9,743 bases of DNA from JANQTF01 sp036835375 (GCA_036835375.1 DAITMB010000163.1:1-9743), one strand, 5' to 3'. Numbered from the stretch's first letter, positions 1 through 6,370 are shown. The notes: a model not told the origin generated them from the sequence alone. Translations and numbers: made by a program.

Positions 1-633
1 GAATACGCGGCGGGATTGGTGGCACTGAACAGCATTTTTCAAGTATTCGCTTACAGCTTTTATGCCTGGTTGTTCATCACCAAGTTGCCGCCCCTTTTTG
101 GCTTTGAGGGAGCGATCGTAGAAATCAGCATCGGCTTGGTGGCAGAAAGTGTGCTAATTTATCTCGGAGTGCCATTTTTGGCAGGAATGCTCACTCGCTG
201 GTGGCTGACACGCGCGAAGGGCGAGGCGTGGTATCGGGAGCAATTTATCCCGCGAATTTCCCCCCTGACGTTGGTTGCGCTATTGTTTACAATCGTCGTG
301 ATGTTTAGCCTCAAGGGGGAGTTGATTGTGGAGATTCCGATGGATGTGCTGCGCATTGCCGTTCCGCTCCTGATTTATTTCGGGGTAATTTTTATGGTCA
401 GCTTTGCGATCGGCAAATGGCTGGGCACGGATTATCCCAAGAATGCGGCGATTTCCTTCACGGCAGCAGGCAACAATTTTGAATTGGCGATTGCAGTGGC
501 CATCGCCGTTTTTGGCCTCAATTCCGGCCAGGCATTCGCTGGTGTGATCGGACCGCTAGTGGAAGTTCCCGCCCTGATTTTACTCGTTCAGGTATCGATG
601 TGGCTACGAAAACGCTGGTATGCGCCCGCATAA
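1..633 (+). CDS. acr3: Acr3-family arsenite efflux permease, C-terminal part (5' end outside window)
   Basis: This is an integral inner-membrane transporter that expels arsenite, As(III), from the cytoplasm. The frame is open from base 1, so the start lies outside the window; about 210 residues are visible, compared with roughly 350 or more in full-length Acr3, so about the first third is missing. Hydrophobic segments alternate with short charged loops throughout. The segment AAGNNFELAIAVAIAVFGL, followed by GPLVEVPALILL, is the characteristic late membrane region of Acr3; the Glu of NNFE (fragment residue 161) corresponds to the Glu that family studies place in the transport path. The Cys that binds arsenite in an earlier helix would lie upstream of the window. 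Acr3 usually sits in an ars operon with arsR and arsC; none is visible downstream, so partners, if any, are upstream. The protein ends soon after the last helix, with no fused reductase domain. Generic bile-acid/sodium symporter relatives are the alternative, but the motifs favour Acr3. Confidence 0.92.
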   Translation, partial: EYAAGLVALNSIFQVFAYSFYAWLFITKLPPLFGFEGAIVEISIGLVAESVLIYLGVPFLAGMLTRWWLTRAKGEAWYREQFIPRISPLTLVALLFTIVVMFSLKGELIVEIPMDVLRIAVPLLIYFGVIFMVSFAIGKWLGTDYPKNAAISFTAAGNNFELAIAVAIAVFGLNSGQAFAGVIGPLVEVPALILLVQVSMWLRKRWYAPA

Positions 634-834
634 TTGCTGATCAGTCCTGTGAAGCAGTAGTGAGGATATCATTCCCTTCGCGCGGGACTCCACACATCTG
701 GTATGCTTGACTGGCATATTGAAACATTTGCTTCACCAGATTCTTTATTGATGCTGCTCAGGGAGCGTTGCTTTTTAGCAATGAAAGCTCCTATGAGCAA
801 TTGTTAGTTTTCCCTATCCTTTGCCATTTCTCCC
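634..834. other. Intergenic region between acr3 and the 140-residue protein gene
   Basis: This 201-base gap contains no convincing coding frame. It has a weak hairpin (TTGCT, loop TTTT, AGCAA) at 769-782 that could help end acr3 transcription, but it lacks a GC-rich stem. At 815-823 the sequence TATCCTTTG resembles the Bacteroidota -7 box TAnnTTTG but with one spacer base too many, 11 bases before the next start codon; I do not call it a promoter. Confidence 0.5.
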
Positions 835-1257
835 ATGAATTCCTCCGCGACTTTGCTTCGTGATGAGCACTTGCTCCTCGCCCGCCCGAAACTCAATTTG
901 CCCACTGCATCCGAAACCTCCGAGGCAGGAGTGTTCCATCACGAGGTCTTGCGACCCTTGCTCAAAATGCAAAATGAGCTGCTGCTGAGCCAGTTTCGAG
1001 ACTGGATGGTTGAGCACAAGCAGAGCCTTGCGGGCAAATCAGCCGAAGCCCAAAAGGAATTGATTGAGCAAGCTTGCAAGACCCACAAGCGACTGAGGGC
1101 ACAGGCGTTTGGACTGATTGCCGGAGTGATGACCACTGAGGAATATCGGAGATATCTCACGCAGCAGCGCGAACTTCACAAGCGAATCACCTCCATGTGG
1201 ACCCAAAGACTCTGGGACCAGCGAAGTCGCTTGCTGGAAACAAATGAGCAGCCGTAG
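835..1257 (+). CDS. Conserved small protein of unknown function (Bacteroidota 'LRP-LKxQN' type)
   Basis: A 140-residue soluble protein with no signal peptide and no membrane segment. Residues 37-52 (EVLRPLLKMQNELLLS) and the later segment LIAGVMTTEEYRRYL resemble a short helical family that I recall from Bacteroidota genomes, where entries are often labelled 'glyoxalase' with no visible glyoxalase metal site. I see no His/Glu metal-binding pattern here, so that label should not be taken as a function. The composition (many Leu, Gln, Arg, Lys; heptad-like spacing) suggests a mostly helical fold. The ATG at 835 is the first in-frame start and gives a plausible N-terminus. No Shine-Dalgarno sequence is present. 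It lies 201 bases after the arsenite permease on the same strand, but nothing ties it to arsenic resistance. Function is unknown; that it is a real gene is well supported by its length and protein-like composition. Confidence 0.75.
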   Translation: MNSSATLLRDEHLLLARPKLNLPTASETSEAGVFHHEVLRPLLKMQNELLLSQFRDWMVEHKQSLAGKSAEAQKELIEQACKTHKRLRAQAFGLIAGVMTTEEYRRYLTQQRELHKRITSMWTQRLWDQRSRLLETNEQP

Positions 1258-1369
1258 CGAGCGCTGTTGACATTGGGTCTGTCTGCTTGGCTGACGATTT
1301 CCGGGAAAAGACTGGGTGAATGAATGAATGGCCACCTAATACTTCAACGGAAATAGAATGTAGCCTCTA

Positions 1370-1382
1370 TCGATCAGATCGA
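1370..1382. promoter_or_regulatory. Candidate operator: odd palindrome TCGATC-A-GATCGA
   Basis: Two perfect 6-base inverted arms flank a single central A. The site ends 12 bases before the candidate -33 TTG of the phosphatase promoter, a usual place for an activator or repressor to bind. No regulator gene lies next to it, so the binding protein is unknown. A 6-base-arm palindrome can also arise by chance. Confidence 0.3.
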
Positions 1383-1394
1383 AGGCAAGGTGTG

Positions 1395-1421
1395 TTGCCA
1401 CGGGGAAAAGTAGTACCTTTG
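1395..1421 (+). promoter_or_regulatory. Candidate Bacteroidota-type promoter for the metallophosphoesterase gene
   Basis: TACCTTTG at 1414-1421 matches the primary-sigma -7 consensus of Bacteroidota, TAnnTTTG, at every fixed base. A TTG at 1395-1397 lies 16 bases upstream, slightly closer than the usual spacing of about 19-21, so the -33 part is weaker. Transcription would begin near 1427-1430, leaving a leader of about 12-15 bases before the ATG at 1442, which suits a phylum that rarely uses Shine-Dalgarno pairing. Confidence 0.5.
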
Positions 1422-1441
1422 AGTTCGCAGCTTTCCTGACT

Positions 1442-2167
1442 ATGAGAAGAATTGCCGTTTCGGATATACACGGTTGTGCCAAAACCTTTCGCGTGCTACT
1501 GGAAGATCGGGTGGTCTTGTCAAAAGAAGACGAGCTGTATCTGCTGGGAGATTATGTGGATCGGGGCCCCGATTCAAAAGGGGTGCTTGACTACATCATG
1601 GAGCTGAAGGAACAGCAGTATCAGGTGCGTTGTCTCAAGGGCAACCATGAGCAGATGATGTACAATGCCGCCAAGGATCCCAACGAGGCGCCCCTTTGGC
1701 TGGTGAACGGCGGCCAACAAGCCCTCGCTAGCTTTGGCCTCGACAATCCGGCGAAGATTCCTTCCCTCTACCTTGACTTTATTGATCAGCTCGAATACTA
1801 CATTGAAGTCGATCGCTACTTGTTGGTTCACGCAGGATTGAACTTCAAGGGCGGAAAAGGGGAAGAGAAGAAAGAGCAGGGTTTTCTGTGGCGAATGCAC
1901 AATCCGCTCAAAGACATCGAGTCCATGCTGTGGATCCGCTGGTGGTATGGAGACATTGATTGGCATTGGCTGCGAGATCGCATCATTATTCACGGCCACA
2001 CGCCCAAGAGCACGGACGAAATCTGGGACATGTATGATGAGCTGGACCAAAACCAAGTCCTCGACATTGACAACGGCTGTTTTTCTCGGAACCACCCCGG
2101 CATGGGACAGCTTTGCGCCTTTGATATCACCAACCTTGATCTTTATTTCCAGGCGAATATTGATTGA
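1442..2167 (+). CDS. PPP-type metallophosphoesterase (serine/threonine protein phosphatase-like)
   Basis: A 241-residue cytosolic enzyme of the calcineurin-like superfamily, using two metal ions to hydrolyse phosphate esters. All family motifs appear in order: SDIHG (residues 7-11, metal ligands D8 and H10), GDYVDRGPDS (36-45; bridging D37 and phosphate-binding R41), GNHE (67-70; N68 ligand and H69 proton donor), HAGLNF (130-135; H130 ligand) and HGHTP (184-188; H186 ligand). The set matches the bacterial PrpA/PrpE and lambda-phosphatase type, so the substrate could be a phosphoprotein or a small molecule such as a dinucleoside tetraphosphate; sequence alone does not decide. The length is usual for the family. 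The start ATG is the first in frame and the metal motif begins at residue 7, so it is secure. The WD40 gene follows on the same strand and may be co-transcribed, which would give a phosphatase next to a scaffold protein; that link is inference. Confidence 0.93.
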   Translation: MRRIAVSDIHGCAKTFRVLLEDRVVLSKEDELYLLGDYVDRGPDSKGVLDYIMELKEQQYQVRCLKGNHEQMMYNAAKDPNEAPLWLVNGGQQALASFGLDNPAKIPSLYLDFIDQLEYYIEVDRYLLVHAGLNFKGGKGEEKKEQGFLWRMHNPLKDIESMLWIRWWYGDIDWHWLRDRIIIHGHTPKSTDEIWDMYDELDQNQVLDIDNGCFSRNHPGMGQLCAFDITNLDLYFQANID

Positions 2168-2275
2168 AGGGTGATTTCAGGCGAATGTGGAAGCCAGCGC
2201 TATCAAATCTGCCTGTTGCATGCGGGCTGCATTTCCCTGAGTAATTTTTCGGTCCTCTCGTTTTATTCCCCTAGT

Positions 2276-3211
2276 GTGGCGAAGCCTACAGTGCAAATAC
2301 AGCAACGACAGATCTATAGCGGCCACAGTGGGTCGATCTATGCGCTTGCGGTCAATTCGTCGCAAACGACAGCATACACCTCTGGAGACGATGGGGTGGT
2401 GGCCGCCTGGCAACTCGACCAAGCCGAGGACGAAGGCGTGGGGATCCTTCAAGTGGACAAAGCGGTGTATGCGCTGGCGTGGATATCAGGCCACGAATGG
2501 CTGGTAGCGGGCCGCAGCGACGGCACTATGGATGTGATTGATCCGGTATCGAAGGTCGTGATTCATCAGCAGCGCAAACTGGCCGAAGCTGTCTATGGCT
2601 TGGCCTATGAGCCGGAGCGCGACTACCTCTGGATCCTCTACGGAAAGGGATTTTTATCGGTGATCAACGTAGCTACCTGGGAAGAGGTCGGTTTCCAACG
2701 CTTAGCTGGAGATCACCTGCGCGCCATTTTGTTTTCCCCATTTGACCCTCGAATCTTTGTGGGAAGCAGCGACCGGCAGGTGTTGGTACTGGACAAAACG
2801 CAGGGAGGTGTGATTGAGCAGTGGAAAGCACACGAAAATTCGGTGTTCGCGCTCGCCCTCCATCCCGATAATCGCTACCTGCTTAGTGGCGGTCGCGACG
2901 CTCACCTCAACGTGTGGAGCTCACAGCCTCCCTACGATTCAATCCAAAAAATTCCCGCTCACAATTTTACCATCAACGACATCGTCTTTTCTCCGGATGG
3001 AGCGTATGTGTTGACTGCCAGCCGGGACAAGACCCTGAAGCTCTGGGATGCTACGTCGCTGCAATTGCTCAAAGTCATCGACATGTTTCGCGACCAAGGC
3101 CACCGCCACAGTGTGAATCGCCTTTGTTGGCTTCGTGATGGCACCGTGTTATCTGCCAGCGACGACCGACGGATGATCCGATGGAAGTGGACCGTTGGCG
3201 CAGCCGATTGA
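2276..3211 (+). CDS. Seven-bladed WD40 repeat protein (GTG start)
   Basis: A 311-residue cytosolic beta-propeller, probably a protein-interaction scaffold. Seven WD-type units can be traced, starting at GHSGSIYALAV, VDKAVYALAW, LAEAVYGLAY, GDHLRAILFS, AHENSVFALAL, AHNFTINDIVF and GHRHSVNRLCW, and ending in endings such as VWS, LWD and IRW. Blades 5-7 are closest to consensus (for example SRDKTLKLWD); blades 2-4 are degenerate. Seven blades make a closed propeller, so the protein looks complete, and no other domain is attached. There is no ATG upstream of the repeats: the frame opens at a GTG at 2171, but the first 35 residues from there are Cys-rich and unlike the rest. The GTG at 2276 gives the N-terminus (M)AKPTVQIQQRQIYSGHSG, beginning just before blade 1, and is preferred. 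It follows the phosphatase by 108 bases and precedes dcd by 98. Its partner is unknown. Confidence 0.88.
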   Translation: MAKPTVQIQQRQIYSGHSGSIYALAVNSSQTTAYTSGDDGVVAAWQLDQAEDEGVGILQVDKAVYALAWISGHEWLVAGRSDGTMDVIDPVSKVVIHQQRKLAEAVYGLAYEPERDYLWILYGKGFLSVINVATWEEVGFQRLAGDHLRAILFSPFDPRIFVGSSDRQVLVLDKTQGGVIEQWKAHENSVFALALHPDNRYLLSGGRDAHLNVWSSQPPYDSIQKIPAHNFTINDIVFSPDGAYVLTASRDKTLKLWDATSLQLLKVIDMFRDQGHRHSVNRLCWLRDGTVLSASDDRRMIRWKWTVGAAD

Positions 3212-3254
3212 GCCAAATCTTAGTTCAAGTACACGAGTTCTCAAGGCGGCATGC

Positions 3255-3262
3255 TACCTTTA
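3255..3262 (+). promoter_or_regulatory. Candidate -7 promoter box for dcd
   Basis: TACCTTTA differs from the Bacteroidota -7 box TAnnTTTG only at the last base and lies 47 bases before the dcd ATG. No TTG is at the expected -33 distance, so this is weak. The nine bases TGCTACCTT that include its first part recur at 4311-4319, about the same distance ahead of the beta-barrel gene. Confidence 0.3.
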
Positions 3263-3309
3263 AGCCCTTCCAATTTTTACCCTTGTCTCAGCGGTCAAAT
3301 AAGCGCAAT

Positions 3310-3846
3310 ATGGTACTGACAGACGCACGAATCCTCGAAGAAATCGAAAAAGAAAGCATCCTCATTGAGCCATTTCGGAGAGAGTGTCTCGGGAGTAATT
3401 CCTATGATGTGCACCTTGGGAAATATCTTGCGGTGTACAAAGACCGTGTGCTGGATGCCCGCAAGCACAATGAAATCGAGGAAATGATCATTCCGCGAGA
3501 AGGCTTTGTGCTACAGCCGCACACGCTCTACCTCGGCGTGACGGAAGAATACACCGAAACTCACAACCATGTCCCTTTTCTGGAAGGAAAAAGCTCGATC
3601 GGGCGGTTGGGAATTCATATTCACGCCACGGCAGGCAAAGGCGACATCGGATTTTGCAACACATGGACCCTCGAGATCACTGTAGCCCAACCCGTGCGGA
3701 TCTACACTGGAATGCCCATCGGTCAGTTGATTTACTTTGAAGTGATGGGCGATGTCATCAATCCCTACAACCGGAAGGACTCTGCCAAATACACCAATCG
3801 CACCCTCCGTCCGGTGGAGAGCATGATGTGGAAAAATCATTTCTGA
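3310..3846 (+). CDS. dcd: dCTP deaminase
   Basis: Converts dCTP to dUTP and ammonia, feeding dTTP synthesis through dUTPase; acts in the cytosol as a trimer. The 178-residue length is normal. Recognisable segments are SNSYDVHLG (residues 29-37), the active-site stretch FLEGKSSIGRLGIHIHATAG (90-109) and GFCNTWTLEI (114-123), where E122 corresponds to the general-base Glu of E. coli Dcd, and GMPIGQLIYFEV (134-145), typical of the trimeric dUTPase/Dcd fold. The usual Arg of the GRSS motif is Lys here (GKSS), a substitution I associate with the Bacteroidota and related forms rather than damage. A bifunctional dCTP deaminase/dUTPase cannot be excluded from sequence. The frame is open for 43 codons further upstream, overlapping the WD40 gene, but family members begin at MVLTDARIL, which fixes the ATG at 3310. 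It is the third gene of a same-strand run. Confidence 0.95.
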   Translation: MVLTDARILEEIEKESILIEPFRRECLGSNSYDVHLGKYLAVYKDRVLDARKHNEIEEMIIPREGFVLQPHTLYLGVTEEYTETHNHVPFLEGKSSIGRLGIHIHATAGKGDIGFCNTWTLEITVAQPVRIYTGMPIGQLIYFEVMGDVINPYNRKDSAKYTNRTLRPVESMMWKNHF

Positions 3847-4376
3847 ACAGGGATAATCGTTCCTTTCAGGTCCTGTAGAGCTCAGGATGCGCTACCCTCC
3901 ACAGCCCCCTTGTCGATGGGCCTTTGTTCCGATGACAAGGAAGTGATCCTGCTTACTTGTGCGTAAGGAGAAGATTGATTTTGCTGTTTTTGGCAATACG
4001 CTGCGATTTCGCACTGTATTCTCTTTCATCCCCATGGGTTGCCGCTTTTACTAGTGACTTTTCCTTCAGCGCCCCGTCGCTTTTTGCAAAATCCTTTGGA
4101 GCAATCTCTTATTTCTGGAAGCGTTAGACCGGAGGAATTTAGATTCACTCGTCGGAGTTCCAGTTGATTTTCAATGGCCTGGCCAGCCTTGATGTTGATG
4201 CATGGGTAAAAAAAACAGGTACCAGTCATGACTGGCGAGAAAACTTAGGCACCTTTTCCAAGAGTGATGTCGCTCCCCATGATTGAGACTGTGATCTTAA
4301 AATCATTTATTGCTACCTTCTTCCGGCGAATCTTTTTCAGGTAAATCTCTTTCAGTCGAATCAATTGATCCCCTAC
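3847..4376. other. 530-base gap without a convincing gene
   Basis: I see no credible coding frame here; the only notable open frame, on the minus strand at 4026-4229, has no recognisable motif and begins inside a palindrome. After the dcd stop there is a possible hairpin, CCTTGTC at 3908-3914 with GACAAGG at 3934-3940 (7 base pairs, 19-base loop), not followed by a T tract. The sequence from about 4000 to 4110 is pyrimidine-rich. The palindrome at 4222-4235 and a weak -7-like box, TACCTTCT at 4314-4321 (56 bases before the next start), are the other items. The region could be a degraded gene or a long regulatory leader. Confidence 0.5.
4222..4235. repeat. Perfect 14-base palindrome CCAGTCATGACTGG next to an A8 tract
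   Basis: The two 7-base halves are perfectly complementary. Eight A residues occupy 4208-4215, six bases to the left, so on the minus strand the order is hairpin (5-base-pair stem, CATG loop) then eight T. That is the layout of a weak minus-strand terminator, though no minus-strand gene lies to the right for about 2.3 kb. The alternative is an operator for a dimeric regulator. It lies 141 bases before the beta-barrel gene. Confidence 0.4.
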
Positions 4377-5117
4377 ATGAACTTATCTCGCATTTTTTTT
4401 TCCCTCTGCTTGCTCATTTGTCTGCTTGGATCAGGTCAGTTGCTGGCCCAGAAAAATGTATTCTCACTTCAGCTCCATAACCTTGTGGGAGGGCACATAG
4501 CGCCCAGCTACGAGCGAGCATTGGGTGAGCGGGCGTCTCTGCGGTTGGCGGTAGGCATCACCCCTACCCGCCAAATCCCCGGCAGCAACATTTTGCGATC
4601 TCTCTTGATCCAAAACCCTGACGACAGCAATTTTGGTATGAACGGAACCTATGTAAGGGTGAGTGTGACGCCAGAATTGCGCGGATACCTGGGCAAGAAA
4701 GGAGCACCAAACGGCTTTTACGGCAGCTTGTTCGGCAGATATGGCTATCACAACATCGTGGCCCCTTACTCCGTTCCTCTTCGCCAGTCCACCATCGATA
4801 CCGAAGCGAGTTTGCGCATCCAGGTGTTCGGGATGGGCTTAGGCATCGGGTATCAATGGCTGATAAATCAAGTCATTTCTTTGGATTTTTACGCTGGTGG
4901 TGGCTTGTCCTATACCGGCTTTCGCCTCCAAGTATTCGACGAAAACCTCACACAAGAAGGCTACGAAGCACTATTTGAGGCACTCGCGGAAGAACTCAAG
5001 GTCAACCTTGACCCCGAAGATCTCCCGCGCTTTATCACCAATCGCGGTCTCACCATTCGCGCCCCTTTGGTACTTCCGATTCTGCGGGTAGGACTAGGCA
5101 TTGGCTTTGCGATCTAG
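4377..5117 (+). CDS. Predicted outer-membrane beta-barrel protein
   Basis: A 246-residue secreted protein. Residues 1-24 form a clear signal peptide: N/R at the start, a hydrophobic core (IFFSLCLLICLLGSG) and a likely signal peptidase I cut after LLA, before Q25. The mature part has many short alternating hydrophobic/polar stretches rich in Gly, Tyr and Phe, such as VFGMGLGIGYQW and SLDFYAGGGLSYTGF, and it ends VLPILRVGLGIGFAI, the pattern of a closing barrel strand. It resembles the small porin-like or DUF3575-like barrels of Bacteroidota in general form, but I cannot name a family. Ligand and function are unknown. The frame opens at a TTG at 4365, but the ATG at 4377 gives the proper signal peptide and is preferred. 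It is followed 108 bases later by two lipoprotein genes on the same strand, suggesting a cell-envelope cluster. Confidence 0.75.
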   Translation: MNLSRIFFSLCLLICLLGSGQLLAQKNVFSLQLHNLVGGHIAPSYERALGERASLRLAVGITPTRQIPGSNILRSLLIQNPDDSNFGMNGTYVRVSVTPELRGYLGKKGAPNGFYGSLFGRYGYHNIVAPYSVPLRQSTIDTEASLRIQVFGMGLGIGYQWLINQVISLDFYAGGGLSYTGFRLQVFDENLTQEGYEALFEALAEELKVNLDPEDLPRFITNRGLTIRAPLVLPILRVGLGIGFAI

Positions 5118-5225
5118 TGCCGCTACGTGAATATTGCGAAGGTCCCTTCTACCTCTCGTTGGAGCAAAAACTGGCTATCAGCCGTACAACCTTTTTTATC
5201 TCTCACAACCTCAGTTGACCTTGAT

Positions 5226-5747
5226 ATGAAATTTCCCTTGCGCCTTTTTTGGTTATTGTTGGTGCCTATTGCCCTACTAGGCTCCTGCAAAGAAGATCCA
5301 TGTGAGACCACTACTTGTCTCAATGGCAGCACCTGCCTCGATGGCTTGGGTCAATGCGAATGCCTGCCAGGATACGAAGGAGATTCTTGCGAGACATTTA
5401 TTTTTCAGCAATTCATCGGCAGCTTCACGGCTGATTACGGAGCCTGCCTGGCGACACAGCCCGCTCACCGTGTCGCCATTGCCCAGGCGACTGGCTCCAA
5501 TCAACTTTCCATCACCGACCTTGGTGACTATGACTGCCCAGGTGGTTCGTTGGTGATTTTGGGGCAAGTGGACGGCAACACGCTCACCATTCCACAGCAG
5601 ACCATCGATTGCGGATCTATTGAATACCTCTTCTCAGGAAGCGGATCGCTCTCAGGCTCGCAACTCAACCTCGACTTTACAGTAGTGTATGACGCAGGGG
5701 GATTTTTGCGGACAGACAACTGTAGCGCCACTTTGGGGAAAGAATAG
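5226..5747 (+). CDS. EGF-domain lipoprotein with surface-export-like signal (copy 1)
   Basis: A 173-residue lipoprotein. The signal peptide MKFPLRLFWLLLVPIALLGSC ends in a lipobox, with C21 the predicted lipidated residue. K22-E23-D24 follow directly, resembling the Lys-plus-acidic export signal that sends lipoproteins to the cell surface in Bacteroidota. Residues 26-55 form a complete EGF-like domain with six Cys (26, 31, 37, 44, 46, 55) in the canonical C-x4-C-x5-C-x6-C-x-C-x8-C spacing and the GYEGDSC ending. The rest (about 63-170) is a beta-rich domain with four Cys (74, 104, 129, 166), probably two disulfides; the fold is not one I can name. The frame extends upstream to 5127, but the ATG at 5226 gives the signal peptide. 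The next gene is a diverged copy with the same architecture. Likely role: a surface-exposed binding or adhesion protein; this is inference and its ligand is unknown. Confidence 0.85.
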   Translation: MKFPLRLFWLLLVPIALLGSCKEDPCETTTCLNGSTCLDGLGQCECLPGYEGDSCETFIFQQFIGSFTADYGACLATQPAHRVAIAQATGSNQLSITDLGDYDCPGGSLVILGQVDGNTLTIPQQTIDCGSIEYLFSGSGSLSGSQLNLDFTVVYDAGGFLRTDNCSATLGKE

Positions 5748-5798
5748 GTTTTTCTACTTAAATGATTATTTTCAATCACCAAAATAAATCTCATCCCC

Positions 5799-6329
5799 AT
5801 GCTACATGTCCAAGATTGTTCCGCAGCCGTGATCCTGATGCTGGGCTGGCTGGCCGTCTCTTGTACAGATAGCCCCTGCAAAAATAAGGATTGCGGCAAC
5901 TACGGTGTCTGTGAAGAAGGAGTCTGTATGTGCAACCCCGGCTACACCCTCGACCCAAATGGTTCCTGCAATTTGCGCGTAGCCAAAATGCTGGAAGGGC
6001 ATTATCGCCCCACGGTGACAGGCTGTCAAACGGGAAGCTACAATTTCTCAATCCAAGCCTCCAATGTCTTTGACGACATCATCGTCTTGGTCAATCTGGG
6101 CGGTTATACCTGTGCCAATGAAGAGGACATTGTCGTGCAAGCTCGAATCGAAAACGAATCAACCTTCACGCTAGAGCCCGGACCTTATTGCAGTAAATAT
6201 CGACTGACGGGAGGTGGCAAAATCGAGAAAAATCAAATCCTGATCGATTACGAGGTAGAATATCTCAATCGCAACACCAATTCGCCGCGCGTCAGCGAAA
6301 CTTGCAAACTGACTTTGAAACGCCCTTGA
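5799..6329 (+). CDS. EGF-domain lipoprotein (copy 2)
   Basis: A 176-residue protein built like its upstream neighbour. The N-terminus (residues 1-22, ending GWLAVSC) looks like a lipoprotein signal with C22 as the lipidated residue, but it has no Lys or Arg in the N-region and no in-frame ATG, GTG or TTG occurs between the preceding stop and 5799, so export may be less efficient or the start unusual. T23-D24-S25 follow the Cys: one acidic residue, a poorer export signal than in copy 1. An EGF-like domain spans 27-57 (Cys 27, 32, 38, 43, 45, 57; last loop longer than in copy 1). The C-terminal domain has four Cys (76, 105, 131, 169) at spacings within one residue of copy 1, and shared elements such as LGGYTC, the YRLTGGGKI and IDYEVEY stretches. 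It is 51 bases after copy 1, on the same strand, and probably co-transcribed. Function unknown; binding is inferred from the domain type. Confidence 0.82.
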   Translation: MLHVQDCSAAVILMLGWLAVSCTDSPCKNKDCGNYGVCEEGVCMCNPGYTLDPNGSCNLRVAKMLEGHYRPTVTGCQTGSYNFSIQASNVFDDIIVLVNLGGYTCANEEDIVVQARIENESTFTLEPGPYCSKYRLTGGGKIEKNQILIDYEVEYLNRNTNSPRVSETCKLTLKRP

Positions 6330-6349
6330 CTACCCATCGCTTGGCGCAC

Positions 6350-6370
6350 ACTCTGTTTTTCAATCAGAGT
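6350..6370 (+). terminator. Weak hairpin after the second EGF lipoprotein gene
   Basis: ACTCTG at 6350-6355 pairs with CAGAGT at 6365-6370 around a nine-base loop that begins with five T. The stem is only six pairs and no T tract follows, so it is at best a weak terminator. It lies 20 bases after the stop at 6329. Confidence 0.25.

Larger units (their letters stand above)
1258..1441. other. Intergenic region before the metallophosphoesterase gene
   Basis: A 184-base gap without a gene. It holds a small tandem repeat, (TGAA)x3 at 1317-1328, then the palindrome and promoter described in separate entries. No terminator-like hairpin followed by a T tract was seen for the preceding gene. Confidence 0.5.

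Noticed and set aside
815..823. TATCCTTTG as a promoter for the 140-residue protein gene
   Set aside because: It has one spacer base too many for TAnnTTTG, no -33 TTG at a fitting distance, and would leave almost no leader.
1317..1328. (TGAA)x3 tandem repeat
   Set aside because: Three units of four bases outside a gene are common by chance; no phase-variation context is visible.
1574..2095. Minus-strand open frame of 173 codons opposite the phosphatase
   Set aside because: The plus-strand protein carries all five phosphoesterase motifs; the reverse frame has none of its own.
3908..3940. CCTTGTC/GACAAGG hairpin as the dcd terminator
   Set aside because: The 19-base loop is large for a seven-pair stem and no T tract follows.
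4026..4229. Minus-strand open frame of 67 codons in the geneless gap
   Set aside because: It has no recognisable motif, an unlikely composition and starts within the palindrome; it is more likely chance.
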